DNA of 6,894 nt from Mariprofundaceae bacterium (lineage in GTDB: Bacteria > Pseudomonadota > Zetaproteobacteria > Mariprofundales > Mariprofundaceae): contig JALVTX010000187.1 of the NCBI GenBank assembly GCA_027035825.1, positions 1-6,894 on the forward strand, written 5' to 3'. The position numbers were made by a program, and so were the translations under genes. Below are positions 5,502-6,894 of the stretch, one piece after another (within the stretch, counting starts at the first letter, position 1; every line of letters starts with the position of its first letter). Under the pieces are notes generated by a model. The model saw nothing but the letters and a program-made list of their open reading frames with translations. It was not told where the DNA came from and did no database searches.

Positions 5502-6526
5502 GACTTGCTCCAACGCACGAGATTGGCGCCCCATACGAATCCGGCGCCGAAGGCTTCCAGCAGCAGCACCTGCCCGGGGCGAATTCGCTCGGCGCGATAG
5601 TATTCGTTCAGGGCCAGCGGCACGCTGGCCGAGGAGGTGTTGGCGTGGCGATCCACGGTAATGGCGATGCGCTCCATGCCCAGGCCGAGCTTGCGGGCCG
5701 TGGCCTGAATGATTCGGATATTCGCTTGGTGCGGAATCAGCCAGTCCACCTCGGATTCGTCCATGCCGCAGTGATCAAGCACCCGCCCGACCACCTCGCC
5801 CAGCCTGGTGACGGCGATGCGAAACACCTCGTTGCCCTTCATCTCGATGGCGGCCACGCCCGCCGCATCCACCTGCAAATCAGGCGCATCATCGGGCGCA
5901 TCGCCCACGGCGTCGGGGCTCGCGCCCGGATGCGGATGCGCGGCCATCAAGAGCTTGCGGTGCGAGCCGTCGGCGTCCAGCACCGAGCCCAGCACGCCCC
6001 CTTCGCCGTCATCCCGGGCCTCCAGCACCACGGCTCCCGCTCCATCGCCGAACAGCACGCAGGTCGAGCGATCCGTCCAGTCCAGGATGCGGGACATGGA
6101 TTCCGCGCCCACGAGCAGCACCCGCCGGAACATGCCGGCCTCCATCATGCCCGCCAGCTGCGCCAGGCCATAGACGAAGCCCGAGCAGACGGCCTGGATG
6201 TCCCAGACGGGAAAGCCCGCCACGCCCAGCTTGGCCTGCACGATGGCCGCCGTGGACGGAAACACCATGTCCGGCGTGGTCGTGGCCACGACCAGCGCGT
6301 CCAGGTCGCCGGCCTCGATGCCGGCATCCGCCAGAGCCTGCCTGGCAGCCTCCAGCGCCAGGTCGGAGGTGCGCTGATCCTCGGCGATGATGTGACGCTC
6401 GCGAATCCCGGTGCGCTCCACGATCCATTCGTCGCTGGTGTCCACGATGCGCTCGAGATCACGGTTGGTCAGCACGCGCTCGGGGAGATACCCGCCCACG
6501 CCGGTGATATGCGCGCGCACCGGCAT
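5498..6526 (-). CDS. fabH: 3-oxoacyl-[acyl-carrier-protein] synthase III (KAS III)
   Basis: FabH starts fatty acid chains by condensing acetyl-CoA (or another short acyl-CoA) with malonyl-ACP. The protein has 342 residues against about 317 in E. coli. It begins with the family pattern ITGVGGYLPERVLTN and has the complete catalytic triad: Cys114 in QAVCSGFVYG, His266 in IPHQAN and Asn296 in HANTSSASVP. The FEAFGAGF-type ending (LLLEAFGAGFVWGANLVRW) is present. The extra length is an insertion of about 20 residues, rich in Pro, Ala and Asp, around residues 196-222 (GASPDAVGDAPDDAPD), between the DADGS and KGNEVF segments. The ATG at 6526 is favoured over the upstream ATG at 6544. It shares one base with the plsX stop (TGATG), has GGAAG 7 nt upstream, and gives the usual short N-terminus. 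Substrate preference (straight versus branched primer) cannot be read from sequence with confidence. Confidence 0.96.
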   Translation of the reverse strand: MPVRAHITGVGGYLPERVLTNRDLERIVDTSDEWIVERTGIRERHIIAEDQRTSDLALEAARQALADAGIEAGDLDALVVATTTPDMVFPSTAAIVQAKLGVAGFPVWDIQAVCSGFVYGLAQLAGMMEAGMFRRVLLVGAESMSRILDWTDRSTCVLFGDGAGAVVLEARDDGEGGVLGSVLDADGSHRKLLMAAHPHPGASPDAVGDAPDDAPDLQVDAAGVAAIEMKGNEVFRIAVTRLGEVVGRVLDHCGMDESEVDWLIPHQANIRIIQATARKLGLGMERIAITVDRHANTSSASVPLALNEYYRAERIRPGQVLLLEAFGAGFVWGANLVRWSKS

Positions 6527-6894
6527 CAGGCGGCTTCCGTCCACTCGTTCATCACCGAGACGATGCGCTCGATGAGCCCGTTCGACACCTCGCGGTGAGC
6601 CACGCCGATGGCGCGCGCATAGGCATAAGCGTCGGCGCCGCCGTGGCTCTTGACCACCACGCCGTTCAGCCCGAGCAGCGGCGCGCCGTTGTGCTCGCCC
6701 GGGTCAATGCGCGCCTTGAAACGCTTGAGCGCGCCGCGCGCCAGCGCCATGCCGGCGCGCGCGGTCGCGCTTTCGGCCACCGCTTCCTTGAGGCTGTGCA
6801 GGATGAAGCGCGCCGCGCCCTCCATGGTCTTCAGCGCCACGTTGCCGGCAAAGCCGTCGCAGACGACGACGTCCACGGTGTCCAGGAAGATGTC
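6526..6894 (-). CDS. plsX: Phosphate acyltransferase PlsX, C-terminal fragment
   Basis: PlsX converts acyl-ACP and inorganic phosphate to acyl-phosphate, which PlsY uses to acylate glycerol-3-phosphate. It therefore links fatty acid and phospholipid synthesis at the membrane surface. The last 122 residues are present and the frame is open to the window edge. The fragment begins DIFLDTVDVVVCDGFAGN and continues NVALKTMEG, a hallmark of the family. NGAPLLGLNGVVVKSHGGAD follows further on (the E. coli equivalent reads NGASLVGLRGIVIKSHG), with a helical end typical of PlsX. An in-frame GTG at 6876 is an internal valine codon, not a start. The plsX stop overlaps the fabH start by one base, the usual pairing of these two genes. 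rpmF, commonly upstream, would lie beyond the window. Confidence 0.95.
   Translation of the reverse strand, partial: DIFLDTVDVVVCDGFAGNVALKTMEGAARFILHSLKEAVAESATARAGMALARGALKRFKARIDPGEHNGAPLLGLNGVVVKSHGGADAYAYARAIGVAHREVSNGLIERIVSVMNEWTEAA

Noticed and set aside
5502..5534. Earlier fabD start at 5534
   Set aside because: It adds eleven residues from within fabH; the ATGA overlap with GGAG upstream is the standard arrangement.
6527..6544. Earlier fabH start at 6544
   Set aside because: It adds six residues overlapping plsX; the TGATG junction at 6526 with GGAAG upstream gives the normal N-terminus.
1..6894. Defence system, mobile element, CRISPR array or toxin-antitoxin pair
   Set aside because: All coding capacity is taken by recognised housekeeping genes in tight operons; no direct-repeat array, transposase or inverted terminal repeats were seen.

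Overview
The window is a compact, high-GC stretch of bacterial chromosome in which every supported gene lies on the minus strand. Read in the direction of transcription (high to low coordinates) the order is plsX (3' part only), fabH, fabD, fabG, acpP, fabF, a pabB-like gene, rimP, nusA (5' end only). The proteins look like those of a GC-rich Pseudomonadota bacterium. The unbroken plsX-fabH-fabD-fabG-acpP-fabF order is best known from gamma- and betaproteobacteria, while the NusA N-terminus also resembles alphaproteobacterial forms. I do not assign a class.

Region 2117-6894 is the fatty acid and phospholipid precursor operon. PlsX links acyl-ACP to phospholipid synthesis. FabD makes malonyl-ACP, FabH starts chains, FabF elongates them, FabG does the first reduction, and AcpP carries every intermediate. 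Junctions are tight: plsX/fabH share one base (TGATG), fabH/fabD overlap by four (ATGA), fabD-fabG are 24 nt apart and acpP-fabF 6 nt apart. The exception is a 187-nt gap between fabG and acpP that holds a good -10 hexamer, consistent with a private promoter for acpP. A clear intrinsic terminator (2037-2067) closes the operon 49 nt after fabF.

Region 664-2036 holds one gene of the anthranilate/aminodeoxychorismate synthase component I family, here called PabB-like, followed by its own intrinsic terminator (664-696). Its active-site motif is PIAGT rather than the PIKGT of classical PabB, so its exact product is uncertain. It also carries an in-frame 12-bp tandem repeat.

Region 1-616 is the start of the rimP-nusA transcription/translation operon. 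RimP probably starts at a TTG codon, and nusA runs off the window.

Nothing here amounts to a new biological system. The points worth a second look are the identity and start of the PabB-like gene, the terminators lying inside apparent upstream extensions of pabB and rimP, a possible alternative fold of the fab terminator, the Ala/Asp/Pro-rich insertion in FabH, and the fabG-acpP leader. No gene-free stretch exceeds 300 bases; the longest is the fabG-acpP gap. No RNA gene, insertion sequence, CRISPR array or attachment site was seen.
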